From: JBNRMW01 sp050309795
GTDB lineage: Bacteria; Bacillota_I; Bacilli_A; Erysipelotrichales; Erysipelotrichaceae
Reading direction: 5' to 3'
Assembly (NCBI GenBank): GCA_050309795.1
Contig: JBNRMW010000012.1
Span: forward strand, 1 to 64,000
DNA length: 64,000 nt
In this document: positions 14,789-23,650 of the stretch, in pieces
Layout of the letters: each line of letters starts with the position of its first letter
How positions within the stretch are numbered: position 1 is the first letter of the stretch
Notes under the pieces: model-generated
What the model was told of the DNA's origin: nothing
Databases searched by the model: none
What the model saw: the letters and a program-made list of their open reading frames with translations, nothing else
Translations under genes and position numbers: made by a program

Positions 14789-16303
14789 ATGGAACATAAC
14801 AACTTGTTAGTCATGCGAAACATTAACAAAACATTCCCCGGTGTTAAAGCCCTTAATAATGTGGACTTTACACTTCGCGAAGGAGAAATTCACTCCTTGA
14901 TGGGCGAAAATGGAGCAGGTAAATCCACCTTAATCAAGGTTTTGACGGCTGTTCATGGCTTTGATAGTGGGGTTATTAATCTCTACGGAAAAGAGGTCGC
15001 TTTTGACGACCCATTAGCTGCCCAAGAAGCCCAAATCTCTACCGTGTACCAAGAAGTAAATCTCTGTAACAATCTTAGTGTTGCCGAAAATATTTTTATT
15101 GGACGCGAACCAAGAAAATTTGGCTTAATTGATTGGAAAACCATCCATCATCAAGCCAAAACCTTACTGGCTCAATTTCAAATAGACATTGATGTCACCA
15201 AACCTTTAGCGGAATATTCCGTAGCCATTCAACAAATGGTAGCGATTGCCCGAGCAGTTGACACGGATGCACGAATTCTGATTTTAGACGAACCAACATC
15301 CAGTCTTGACGAAAACGAAACCCAACATCTATTTTCGGTTATGCGCCGTTTACGAGACGAGGGTATGGGCATTGTTTTTGTCTCCCACTTTTTAGATCAA
15401 ATTTACGAAATATGCGACCGAGTAACGATTTTGCGTAATGGCCATTTAGTCGGTGTTTATGATATAGAAGATTTACCACGAGCCGAGCTTGTTTCCAAAA
15501 TGATTGGTAAAGATTTTGGAGATATTCAAGCTATTAATAAACCTCAATTCAGTGGACAAGACGTCCATATTGAAGCAGATGGCATCTTTGATCCTAACCG
15601 CGTCATCAATTTAGAAATGAATCTAAAAAAGGGTGAAATCGTTGGTTTTGCGGGCTTACTAGGCTCGGGACGGACCGAAATTGCCGATATTTTATTTGGG
15701 ATTCGGAAACCAATCCGAGGCAAATTGAAAGTACACGACCAACTGCGTCAGTACAATCAACCCATTGATGCGATGATGGACCTCATTGCCCTTTGTCCGG
15801 AAGACCGGAAACGCTATGGCATTATTGAAGATTTATCCGTTCGGGAGAATATCATTATTGCTCTACAAGCGAAACAAGGCGTCTTTAAACACATGAGTCG
15901 CGAGAAACAAATCGAACTAGCGGATTATTATATCGATCTCTTAGAGATAAAAACGTCGAGTCGAGAACAAATTATTAAAACTCTTTCTGGGGGAAACCAA
16001 CAAAAAGTTATTATTGCTCGCTGGTTAGCCACGGATCCAGAACTCTTAATTTTGGATGAACCAACCCGAGGGATTGATATTGGAACCAAGACCGCAGTTC
16101 AAAAATTAGCGATTGATTTGGCTCAAAACCAAGGGGTGACCATTGTCTTTATTTCTAGTGAAATCGATGAAATGACCCGAACTTGTAACCGTATCTTAGT
16201 TTTACGGGATAAGAAACTTGTCGGTGAATTATCCGATGCCGACGTCAACTCAGATAAAATCATGCAAGCCATTGCGGGAGGTGAAACACATGAAACACAT
16301 TAA
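14789..16303 (+). CDS. Sugar ABC transporter ATP-binding protein, two domains (YtfR-like)
   Basis: A 504-residue ATPase of the ribose/galactofuranose importer class with two nucleotide-binding domains. The first has Walker A GENGAGKSTLIK at about 39-50 and Walker B ILILDEPTSSLDEN. The second has the degenerate A-loop GLLGSGRTEIADILFG, then signature LSGGNQQKVIIARWLA and Walker B LLILDEPTRGIDIGTK. This duplication with a degenerate second Walker A is typical of the family. It powers the permeases encoded next. Its end overlaps the next gene by 14 bases. Confidence 0.93.
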   Translation: MEHNNLLVMRNINKTFPGVKALNNVDFTLREGEIHSLMGENGAGKSTLIKVLTAVHGFDSGVINLYGKEVAFDDPLAAQEAQISTVYQEVNLCNNLSVAENIFIGREPRKFGLIDWKTIHHQAKTLLAQFQIDIDVTKPLAEYSVAIQQMVAIARAVDTDARILILDEPTSSLDENETQHLFSVMRRLRDEGMGIVFVSHFLDQIYEICDRVTILRNGHLVGVYDIEDLPRAELVSKMIGKDFGDIQAINKPQFSGQDVHIEADGIFDPNRVINLEMNLKKGEIVGFAGLLGSGRTEIADILFGIRKPIRGKLKVHDQLRQYNQPIDAMMDLIALCPEDRKRYGIIEDLSVRENIIIALQAKQGVFKHMSREKQIELADYYIDLLEIKTSSREQIIKTLSGGNQQKVIIARWLATDPELLILDEPTRGIDIGTKTAVQKLAIDLAQNQGVTIVFISSEIDEMTRTCNRILVLRDKKLVGELSDADVNSDKIMQAIAGGETHETH

Positions 16304-17345
16304 GAATATTACGAGTCATCATTTGTTTTTACCATTGTTCACCCTCGGTTTCCTATTGATTTTTAATGGAATTTTTGTGGATAATTTCTTTAAACTTCAA
16401 TTCTTGAATGGCCAATTATTTGGTCGTCCTGTGGATATCTTAAATCGATCCTCCATTTTAATTGTTCTTAGTTTGGGTATGACCTTTGTCGTAGCGACGG
16501 CCGGTATTGACATTTCTCAAGGCTCGGTCATGGCCATTTCTGGGGCTGTAGCCACCTTCTTAATTGGCGGTAGTATTGATGGCGTTAGCCGTTATCCACT
16601 GCCGGTGGCGATTTTAGCGGCTTTGGTTGTTTGTGCCTTTATTGGTATGTTAAACGGGTTGATGATATCTAAGTTAAATATTCAACCGCGTATCGCAACC
16701 TTGATTTTCTTAACCGCGGGTCGAGGAATCGCCATGTTGGTGACCAAAGGTCAAAACATTACGGTCTACAATAAGGCGTTCTCTTATATTGGGAGCACGA
16801 TACCGGGTAGTATTTTACCGACGACTTTATTTATTGCTTTATTTATGATTGTTTTGGTCGTTTTAATTATTAAAAAGACCTCCCTTGGCTTATTTATTCA
16901 ATCCGTGGGTATCAATAAGGAAGCGAGTAAGTATACGGGGATAAAAGTTGCTTCCATTATTTTTATGGTGTATGTCTTTTCTAGTATTTGTGCAGGTATT
17001 GCTGGAATTATGGAAGCTTCGTTAATTTCAGCTTCGGATCCTAATAATGCGGGGATGAATATGGAAATGGATGCGATTTTAGCAGTTTCCCTTGGTGGAA
17101 CCTTGCTTCAAGGCGGACGTTTCTTTATTGGTGGATCGGTGATTGGAGCGATTACGATTCAAACCTTAACGACAACCCTTTATGCTTTGGGTATTTCTTC
17201 GGAGCAACTTCCAGTCTTCAAGGCGATTATTGTAATTATTATTTGTTTGTTCCAGTCTGAAAAATTCCGCTTAATGTTTAAGAATCGAAAGGTTTTAAAG
17301 TTTAAGAAAAAACAACAAGCGTCGGAGGTTCAATCGTATGTTTAA
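16290..17345 (+). CDS. Sugar ABC transporter permease (YtfT-like)
   Basis: A 351-residue inner membrane permease of the ribose-type family with about nine or ten spans. Typical motifs: VLSLGMTFVVATAGIDISQG at about 65-85 and the cytoplasmic contact stretch around QSVGINKEASKYTGI. I chose ATG 16290 (MKHIKN) behind GGGAGGTGAAACAC. A second permease follows, overlapping by eight bases. Two different permeases plus a YtfQ-like binder match the E. coli ytfQRT-yjfF layout. Confidence 0.9.
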   Translation: MKHIKNITSHHLFLPLFTLGFLLIFNGIFVDNFFKLQFLNGQLFGRPVDILNRSSILIVLSLGMTFVVATAGIDISQGSVMAISGAVATFLIGGSIDGVSRYPLPVAILAALVVCAFIGMLNGLMISKLNIQPRIATLIFLTAGRGIAMLVTKGQNITVYNKAFSYIGSTIPGSILPTTLFIALFMIVLVVLIIKKTSLGLFIQSVGINKEASKYTGIKVASIIFMVYVFSSICAGIAGIMEASLISASDPNNAGMNMEMDAILAVSLGGTLLQGGRFFIGGSVIGAITIQTLTTTLYALGISSEQLPVFKAIIVIIICLFQSEKFRLMFKNRKVLKFKKKQQASEVQSYV

Positions 17346-18360
17346 AACTAAATTTAATTTTAGAAATATGTTGAGTTCGAAATATTTCAACTTTATTGCG
17401 ACGACCTTATTGTTTGTTTTAATTTACGGGGTGGCTTCGATGAACTATCGTGGCTTTTCTAGCCCTCAAGTATTTCTTAATTTATTTATTGATAATGCGA
17501 CCTTAATCATTGCGACGGTAGCAACGACCTTTGTCTTGTTGACCGGTGGGATTGATATCTCGATTGGTTCGGTGGTTTCCCTAACCTGTATGATGATTGC
17601 CTGGTTGCTTCAAAATACGGGGATTCCGGCACCGTTGGTCATGGTTATGGTTATTTTATTTGGGATGTTCTTTGGTTTTGTTCAAGGGTACATTATTACC
17701 AAGTTTGATTGTCAACCATTCATTATTACTTTAGCGGGTCAGTTCTTTGGTCGGGGCTTAACCGCCATCATTTCGACCAATACGATTACCATTGATCATC
17801 CGTTGTTTAGACAAATGGCGTCGATGCGGATTCCTGTCTTTGGTCTAGGGTATTTATCTGCAGGGGTTCTGATTGCCTTGGCGGTTTTGATTGTGGCTTA
17901 TGTCGTGACGGAGCGAACCAAATTTGGTCGTCGGTTCTTTGCGATTGGAGGCAATCGTCAGTCCTCATTCCTCATGGGATTAAATGTTAACAAAGCAAGT
18001 ATTTGGGCTTATGTTATTTCCAGCGGCTTAGCCGCTTTGGCCGGGATTGTGTATACCTTTATTATGCTTTCGGGTTATCCTTTACATGCGATTGGGTTGG
18101 ATATGGAAGCTATTACGGCCTCGGTCATTGGGGGAACCTTGATGAGTGGGGGTGTGGCCTTTATTCCAGGAACCTTAATTGGGGTGCTCATTCAAGGAGC
18201 AATTCAAACGGTGATTACTTTCCAGGGAACTTTATCAGCCTGGTGGACACGGATTGTCTTGGCAGCATTGTTGGCGTTCTTTATTGTTGTTCAAAGTATC
18301 ATTGTTAAGCAGAAATCTAAAATCTCGATTACGACCAGTACTTCCACTGAGGAAGAGTAA
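17338..18360 (+). CDS. Sugar ABC transporter permease (YjfF-like)
   Basis: A 340-residue permease, second half of the channel. It shares TFVLLTGGIDISIGSVVSLT at about 61-80 with its partner. The C-terminal part, ASVIGGTLMSGGVAFIPGTL with TLSAWWTRIVLAALL further on, is what I recall as typical for YjfF of the galactofuranose importer. The gene overlaps the first permease gene by eight bases and its stop overlaps the start of the AEC carrier gene (TAATG). Confidence 0.9.
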   Translation: MFKTKFNFRNMLSSKYFNFIATTLLFVLIYGVASMNYRGFSSPQVFLNLFIDNATLIIATVATTFVLLTGGIDISIGSVVSLTCMMIAWLLQNTGIPAPLVMVMVILFGMFFGFVQGYIITKFDCQPFIITLAGQFFGRGLTAIISTNTITIDHPLFRQMASMRIPVFGLGYLSAGVLIALAVLIVAYVVTERTKFGRRFFAIGGNRQSSFLMGLNVNKASIWAYVISSGLAALAGIVYTFIMLSGYPLHAIGLDMEAITASVIGGTLMSGGVAFIPGTLIGVLIQGAIQTVITFQGTLSAWWTRIVLAALLAFFIVVQSIIVKQKSKISITTSTSTEEE

Positions 18361-19274
18361 TGGGGCATATCTTTTTACGTAGCGGCACTTATGTCTTGAT
18401 TATGGGGATGGCGATGTTGCTACGTCGAAAAAATCTGTTTGAAGATCGCGACCGTGTTACGTTGTCTCGCTTGAGTGTGTATATTACCTTGCCTTGTGCG
18501 TTGATTAGTGGCTTTGATTCCTTTGTTTTTGAATCGTCTTTTCTGTCGATTGTGATTTTTGGTTTTGTGGTTAATTTAATCATTGTTCTGATTACACTGT
18601 TATTGAAAGCGCGAACTTCACGGCTTGAACAAGCGACGTATTTCTTGAACACGTCGAGCTATAATATTGGCAGCTTTGCGATTCCCTTTTCGTACGGATT
18701 GTTTCCGACGGCGGATATGGCCACGCTCATTATGTTTGATATTGGTAATGGCGTGTATTCTCTTGGGGTAAATAATGCGTTGGCTCAACGACATGTTTCA
18801 AAGCATAAAGCTTTTGATGGTCTGGCTTTTGTCAAAACATTAATGAAATCACCAGCGTTGGTGGTGTATTTATCAATGTTGGTGCTCTATGGCTTAAACA
18901 TTAAATTGCCGCCTTTTGTTTATACTATGACCAAGACGATTGGCTCAGCTAATGTGGTGGTGATTATGGCGATGTTTGGTTTGATGATGGGTCAAAAAAC
19001 CGAAGATATTTTTGCTAAGAAACCATTGAAGATTGTTACGATGCGTTATCTTATTTCTGCGGGTATTGCGTTGGTCTTTTGGTATGTCGCCCCATTTAAA
19101 TTAGTGATTAAGCAATTAGTGGTGCTTTCACTAATGACCCCGATGACCAGTTTAGCTCCGGTGTTCTGTCACGAACTGGGTAGTGATCCGAAAGACTATG
19201 GCTCGGTCATTTCCATTTCGATTTTACTAAGTATTGCGATTAGTACCATGCTCTTAGCCTTTTGGGGCATTTAA
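18360..19274 (+). CDS. AEC family transporter (auxin efflux carrier-like)
   Basis: A 304-residue membrane protein with about ten hydrophobic segments. It resembles the AEC (auxin efflux/malate permease) family: an N-terminal segment with RLSVYITLPCALISGFDS, the mid motif SSYNIGSFAIPFSYGLFP, and the C-terminal PMTSLAPVFCHELGSDP. AEC proteins move organic acids such as malate or malonate. It is the last gene of the catabolic operon, starting inside the stop of the permease gene. It could export an acidic end product (for instance a 3-carbon acid) or import an acid substrate. Direction and substrate are inferred only. Confidence 0.8.
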   Translation: MGHIFLRSGTYVLIMGMAMLLRRKNLFEDRDRVTLSRLSVYITLPCALISGFDSFVFESSFLSIVIFGFVVNLIIVLITLLLKARTSRLEQATYFLNTSSYNIGSFAIPFSYGLFPTADMATLIMFDIGNGVYSLGVNNALAQRHVSKHKAFDGLAFVKTLMKSPALVVYLSMLVLYGLNIKLPPFVYTMTKTIGSANVVVIMAMFGLMMGQKTEDIFAKKPLKIVTMRYLISAGIALVFWYVAPFKLVIKQLVVLSLMTPMTSLAPVFCHELGSDPKDYGSVISISILLSIAISTMLLAFWGI

Positions 19275-19288
19275 TGAATTTGTTCGAG

Positions 19289-19323
19289 AGTGGTCTCCTA
19301 TGGGGATCACTTTTTCTTTTTTG
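19289..19323 (+). terminator. Terminator of the IolB-transaldolase-ABC operon
   Basis: AGTGGTCTCC (19289-19298), loop TAT, GGGGATCACT (19302-19311), two G-U pairs, followed by TTTTCTTTTTT. Confidence 0.85.
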
Positions 19324-19426
19324 GGGGTGGTTAAGAAGATAACGAATATTTGTGGTCGACTCGGTTTCTTAAGACTACACAGAACCCTTAAAATACACTA
19401 TAATATTCAACGAGAGGTAAGTAGAT

Positions 19427-20035
19427 ATGATGTATCACCAATACCGAGAAGGGTATGTAGAAGTAATTACAGGATGTATGTTTGCGGGAAAAACTGAGGA
19501 ACTCATCCGCCGTATAAAAGTCATGGAATTTGCGAAAAAAAAGATTGTGGTCTTCAAACCAGAAATGGATAACCGATACAGCGAATCGGCGATTGTTAGT
19601 CATGGGGGATCTCAAGTACGTAGTCTTAATGCTAAAACCGCCCAAGAAGTTTATATGTATTGTCAAAACCATCCAGAGCTGGAGGTTGTGGCGATTGACG
19701 AAATTCAATTTTACGATGACGATATTCTCTTAGTCATTGATGAATTGGCCCAATCTGGAAAACGGGTCATGGTCGCTGGCTTAGATACTAATTTTAGAGG
19801 CGAACCTTTTGGGGTTATGCCCAGCTTACTCACCAGTGCCGAGTTTGTAACCAAACTAACGGCTGTTTGTCTTCAATGTGGTTCTCCTGCGACGCGAACT
19901 CAACGCTTAGTGAACGGAAAACCAGCAAAGTACTCAGACCCAACCATTTTGGTCGGGGCATCGGAATCGTATGAAGCCCGATGCCGTCATTGTCATGTGA
20001 TTGAGGATAAACCCACCTATCAACGGAAAGGATAA
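19427..20035 (+). CDS. tdk: Thymidine kinase
   Basis: A 202-residue type II thymidine kinase, which phosphorylates thymidine to dTMP in the salvage pathway. P-loop GCMFAGKTEELIRR at about 16-29, catalytic region VVAIDEIQFYDDD at about 87-99, VAGLDTNFRGEPF, and a zinc site made by CLQCG and CRHC. A -10 box TATAAT lies at 19399-19404 and a GAGAGG ribosome site 8 bases before ATG 19427; a second Met follows directly. It heads tdk-prfA-prmC, a conserved Firmicutes order. Confidence 0.96.
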   Translation: MMYHQYREGYVEVITGCMFAGKTEELIRRIKVMEFAKKKIVVFKPEMDNRYSESAIVSHGGSQVRSLNAKTAQEVYMYCQNHPELEVVAIDEIQFYDDDILLVIDELAQSGKRVMVAGLDTNFRGEPFGVMPSLLTSAEFVTKLTAVCLQCGSPATRTQRLVNGKPAKYSDPTILVGASESYEARCRHCHVIEDKPTYQRKG

Positions 20036-20040
20036 AACAC

Positions 20041-21120
20041 ATGTCCAACGATATTTTAATTGAACGGTTAGAAGCAATCCAACAACGCTCGATAGACATT
20101 GACGAACAGTTGATGGATCCAGCCATTTTAAGCGATTCAAAACAATTAGCCCGACTTGGTAAAGAACAGGCGGGACTTCAGAAAATTTTAACGCCTTTTA
20201 AACGACTCCAAACGGTTCTTGAAACCAAGCTTGCGGCGTATGAAATGGCCCAAATGGAAGAACCAGAACTTGCGGAACTTGGTCAAATGGAATACGAAGA
20301 AATGGTCCATGAAGAAAGCGAATTGCGAGCCCAACTGGAACTATTGTTAATTCCCAAAGACCCTAACGATGATAAAAACGCCATCGTTGAAATCCGCGGG
20401 GCTGCCGGGGGGGATGAAGGCAATATCTTTGCTGGAGATTTATACCGGATGTATGCGAAATACTGTGAAACCAAAGGCTTTAAGATCGAGGTACTCGATG
20501 CGAATGAATCGGAAGCCGGAGGTTATACCTTGATTAGTTTTTCAGTGAAGGGTTCTGATGAACCGTACGGTCATTTGAAATACGAATCGGGCGCTCACCG
20601 TGTCCAACGGGTACCGAAAACAGAAACCCAGGGCCGAGTCCATACCTCAACCGCCACGGTGTTTGTTTTACCGGAGATTGAAGAAGACGATTTCCATATT
20701 AATCTTGATGATTTAGAAATCTCCACTCAACGCTCTTCCGGTGCAGGGGGACAACATGTTAATACCACCGACTCGGCGGTACGGATTGTCCATAAACCGA
20801 CTGGCATTGTCGTCAATATGCAAGATGGTCGTTCTCAACACGATAATAAAGACCGCGCGATGAAAGTTATACGGGCTCGGGTTTATGAGCACGAACAAGA
20901 ATTGAAACAAAAAGAAGCTGGAGAAGCCCGGCGCTCTAAAATCGGAACAGGTGATCGTTCTGAAAAAATCCGTACCTATAACTATCCACAAAACCGAGTA
21001 TCCGACCATCGCATTAATTTAACCATTACTCAGTTAGACCGAATCATGGAGGGTAAATTAGGGGATGTGATCGACGCGTTAATCGAAGCCGATCAGCGGG
21101 CTAAATTAGCGAATCAATGA
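20041..21120 (+). CDS. prfA: Peptide chain release factor 1
   Basis: A 359-residue class I release factor reading UAA and UAG. The peptidyl-tRNA hydrolysis motif GGQ is at 236-238 (SSGAGGQHVNTTDSAVRI). The codon-recognition tripeptide is PKT at 192-194, the PxT form of RF1 rather than SPF of RF2. The gene begins five bases after tdk ends and overlaps prmC by four bases, which encodes the methylase that modifies the GGQ glutamine. The length is standard. Confidence 0.97.
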   Translation: MSNDILIERLEAIQQRSIDIDEQLMDPAILSDSKQLARLGKEQAGLQKILTPFKRLQTVLETKLAAYEMAQMEEPELAELGQMEYEEMVHEESELRAQLELLLIPKDPNDDKNAIVEIRGAAGGDEGNIFAGDLYRMYAKYCETKGFKIEVLDANESEAGGYTLISFSVKGSDEPYGHLKYESGAHRVQRVPKTETQGRVHTSTATVFVLPEIEEDDFHINLDDLEISTQRSSGAGGQHVNTTDSAVRIVHKPTGIVVNMQDGRSQHDNKDRAMKVIRARVYEHEQELKQKEAGEARRSKIGTGDRSEKIRTYNYPQNRVSDHRINLTITQLDRIMEGKLGDVIDALIEADQRAKLANQ

Positions 21121-21971
21121 CCTATCAACAAGCTTTAACAATCGCTAGCCAACGCTTGAAGGACCACGAAATATTTGATGAATCAATGCCGTTAATGGTC
21201 GAACGCTGTCAACAACGAGGTCTTAATCTTTATTTAATTAAAGATGAACCAATGGATGAGGCTTTTCGGCAAGCCTATTTTGAGGATGTTGAACGGCTGT
21301 TAAAAGATGAGCCGCTAGCCCATATCCTTGGGTATACTTTCTTTTATGGTCGTCGGTTTGAAGTGAATGGGGATGTACTCATTCCCCGTGACGAAACGGA
21401 AGAATTAGTGGAACATATTGTCTACGATATCGAAACCTATTTTTCTGAACCATTGCTTCAAGTCGCTGATATTGGTACGGGCTGTGGTAATATTGGGTTA
21501 ACCCTAAAAGCCGAGATGCCGTTATTACAGGTACATTTGACGGATATTTCTGGTTTAGCACTCACGGTGGCTCAAAGAAATGCTCAAGCCTTAGCCCTTG
21601 ACGTTTATTTTTATCAAGGTCATCTAGGGGAGCCACTGCTTGCTTCGAATTTGTTGTTGGATGTGTTGGTTTGTAATCCACCGTATATTCAAACCCATGA
21701 AGATGTCCAACGCTCGGTCTTAAATTACGAACCACATGTGGCCTTATTTGGTGGAGATGATGGTCTTGACTTCTACCGTCAAGTGCTCCAACAGTCCCAT
21801 CAACTGATGAAACCACAGTTTATGATGGCTTTTGAAATGGGTTACCAACAACGGGAATCGTTAACGACCTTAATTAAAGAACACTACCCACAAGCAACGG
21901 TCTTGTGTCGAAAAGATATGAATCAATTAGATCGGATGATGTTTGTTTATCAAGGAATATCCAATAAATAG
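21117..21971 (+). CDS. prmC: Peptide chain release factor N5-glutamine methyltransferase
   Basis: A 284-residue SAM-dependent methylase that methylates the Gln of GGQ in release factors. Family motifs: FYGRRFEVNGDVLIPRDETE at about 77-96 (PRxETE), VADIGTGCGNIGLTL for the SAM-binding glycine loop at about 116-130, and VCNPPYI at about 187 for the catalytic NPPY. It is coupled to prfA by an ATGA overlap. Confidence 0.96.
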   Translation: MTYQQALTIASQRLKDHEIFDESMPLMVERCQQRGLNLYLIKDEPMDEAFRQAYFEDVERLLKDEPLAHILGYTFFYGRRFEVNGDVLIPRDETEELVEHIVYDIETYFSEPLLQVADIGTGCGNIGLTLKAEMPLLQVHLTDISGLALTVAQRNAQALALDVYFYQGHLGEPLLASNLLLDVLVCNPPYIQTHEDVQRSVLNYEPHVALFGGDDGLDFYRQVLQQSHQLMKPQFMMAFEMGYQQRESLTTLIKEHYPQATVLCRKDMNQLDRMMFVYQGISNK

Positions 21972-21997
21972 GCAGACATCCGTTAAGAAGGAGAAAT

Positions 21998-23650
21998 ATG
22001 GAACCAAAAGAACTAGCACAACGGCTTTTTCCCAATGTGGAAAAAACGATTGAAGAATATGAAGAGGTCTATCCACCGCGACCATTAGCACCAGATGCTA
22101 AAGTGACACGTCTAGGACCGAGTCCAACGGGATTTATCCATTTAGGTAATCTTTATGGTGCCTTTGTTGATGAACGCTTAGCCCATCAATCGGGTGGTAC
22201 GATGATTTTAAGAATCGAAGATACGGATGCCAAGCGGGCCGTAGAAGGGGCGGTTGAAACCGTGATTAACGGCCTTGATTACTTTGGTATCCAGTTTGAT
22301 GAAGGCGCTACTTTAGCAGGTGAAAAAGGGGCATATGGTCCCTATCACCAACAACAACGCGTTGCCCTCTACCATGCGGCGGCGAAACGCTTGGTTGAAT
22401 TAGGCAAGGCCTACCCATCCTGGGCGAGTGAAGAAGAATTAGCTGACATTCGAGCTCGACAAGAAGCAGCGAAAGTGATGCCGGGGTATTATGGCCAATG
22501 GGCTCAAGATCGCTACTTAAGTGACCAGGAAATCTTGGCAAATTTAGAAGCTAAAAAGCCTTTTGTTTTACGATTAAAAGCCTCTGGCCAATCAAGCTTA
22601 ACCGAGAATTTTGTCGATGGGATTCGCGGATCAATCACGGTTCACCCAAACGATCAAGATGCGGTGTTATTAAAAGCAGATGGCGTCCCAACCTATCATT
22701 TTGCTCATGTGGTCGACGATCACTATATGCGGATTACCCATATTATTCGTGGCGAAGAATGGTTGTCGACATTACCGATTCATTTAGAATTATTTGAAGC
22801 CCTTGGCTGGCAACCACCAGTTTTTTGTCATACCGCTCATTTGATGAAAATGGATGATGGTGTGCGACGTAAACTATCTAAACGGTTAGATCCGGAGCTG
22901 TCGTTGGAATATTATATGGAAGTGGGTTATTTCCCACAGGCGGTTCGTGAGTATTTAATGATTTTAATGAATTCTGACTTTGAAGAATGGCGCATTGAAA
23001 ATCCTGAGCTTCCTTTGGAAGATTTCCCATTCACCTTGGATAAAATGAGTGTTTCTGGCGCTTTGTTTGATATGGAAAAGCTCGACTATGTGTCTAAGGA
23101 AGTCTTATTAAAAATTCCTGAACGGGAGATTATGGATTTCTTAATTCAGTGGTCTAAAAACTATAAACCGGAAGTGACTGCCAAGTTGGTAGCGCATCAA
23201 GAGGCTTTAATCGGTTTGTTTTCGATTGGTCGCACCGATCGTCAACCACGCAAGGATTTGTTGAATGCTACTCAAATCTTGGATTTTGTTTCCTATTATT
23301 TTGACGATCAGTTTGCTTATATCGATGAGCTGCCAGAACGAGTTGATCGCCAAGAAGCGGTGATTATTTTAAATGAATTCTTAGATTCCTTTGATCTCTC
23401 GGTAGATGGCGCGGAATGGTTTAATAATGTAAAAGCCATTGCTGAAAAATTAGGTTATGCGGTGAAGATGAAGGATTATCGAAAGAATCCGGAAAACTAT
23501 AAAGGTTCTGTAGCCGATGTCGCCACGGTTATCCGTTTAGCCATGGTGGGCACCCGTCAATCGACGGATTTATATAGCATTCAAAAAGTCTTTGGTGTAC
23601 AGAAAACGACGGAAAGACTCCACCAATATATAAAGGAGCTTACAAAATAG
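21998..23650 (+). CDS. gltX: Glutamyl-tRNA synthetase
   Basis: A 550-residue class I tRNA synthetase. The HIGH-type motif is PSPTGFIHLGN at about 42-52 and the KMSKS-type motif is RRKLSKRLDPE at about 290-300; RIEDTDAKR at about 75-83 is the usual GluRS signature. It is longer than typical bacterial GltX (about 480-490). The tail is alpha-helical, with several helices after about 460. The length and helical tail fit GluRS forms found in Clostridia. Whether it also charges tRNA-Gln cannot be told. The ribosome site is AAGGAG before ATG 21998. It is followed with overlap by hflX. Confidence 0.92.
   Translation: MEPKELAQRLFPNVEKTIEEYEEVYPPRPLAPDAKVTRLGPSPTGFIHLGNLYGAFVDERLAHQSGGTMILRIEDTDAKRAVEGAVETVINGLDYFGIQFDEGATLAGEKGAYGPYHQQQRVALYHAAAKRLVELGKAYPSWASEEELADIRARQEAAKVMPGYYGQWAQDRYLSDQEILANLEAKKPFVLRLKASGQSSLTENFVDGIRGSITVHPNDQDAVLLKADGVPTYHFAHVVDDHYMRITHIIRGEEWLSTLPIHLELFEALGWQPPVFCHTAHLMKMDDGVRRKLSKRLDPELSLEYYMEVGYFPQAVREYLMILMNSDFEEWRIENPELPLEDFPFTLDKMSVSGALFDMEKLDYVSKEVLLKIPEREIMDFLIQWSKNYKPEVTAKLVAHQEALIGLFSIGRTDRQPRKDLLNATQILDFVSYYFDDQFAYIDELPERVDRQEAVIILNEFLDSFDLSVDGAEWFNNVKAIAEKLGYAVKMKDYRKNPENYKGSVADVATVIRLAMVGTRQSTDLYSIQKVFGVQKTTERLHQYIKELTK

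Noticed and set aside
6603..19274. Sulfoquinovose (sulfofructose transaldolase) pathway as the function of the locus
   Set aside because: The layout of isomerase, transaldolase, dehydrogenase and exporter is similar, but there is no sulfoquinovosidase, and the isomerase carries strong IolB signatures rather than those of a sulfoquinovose isomerase. Kept only as an alternative.
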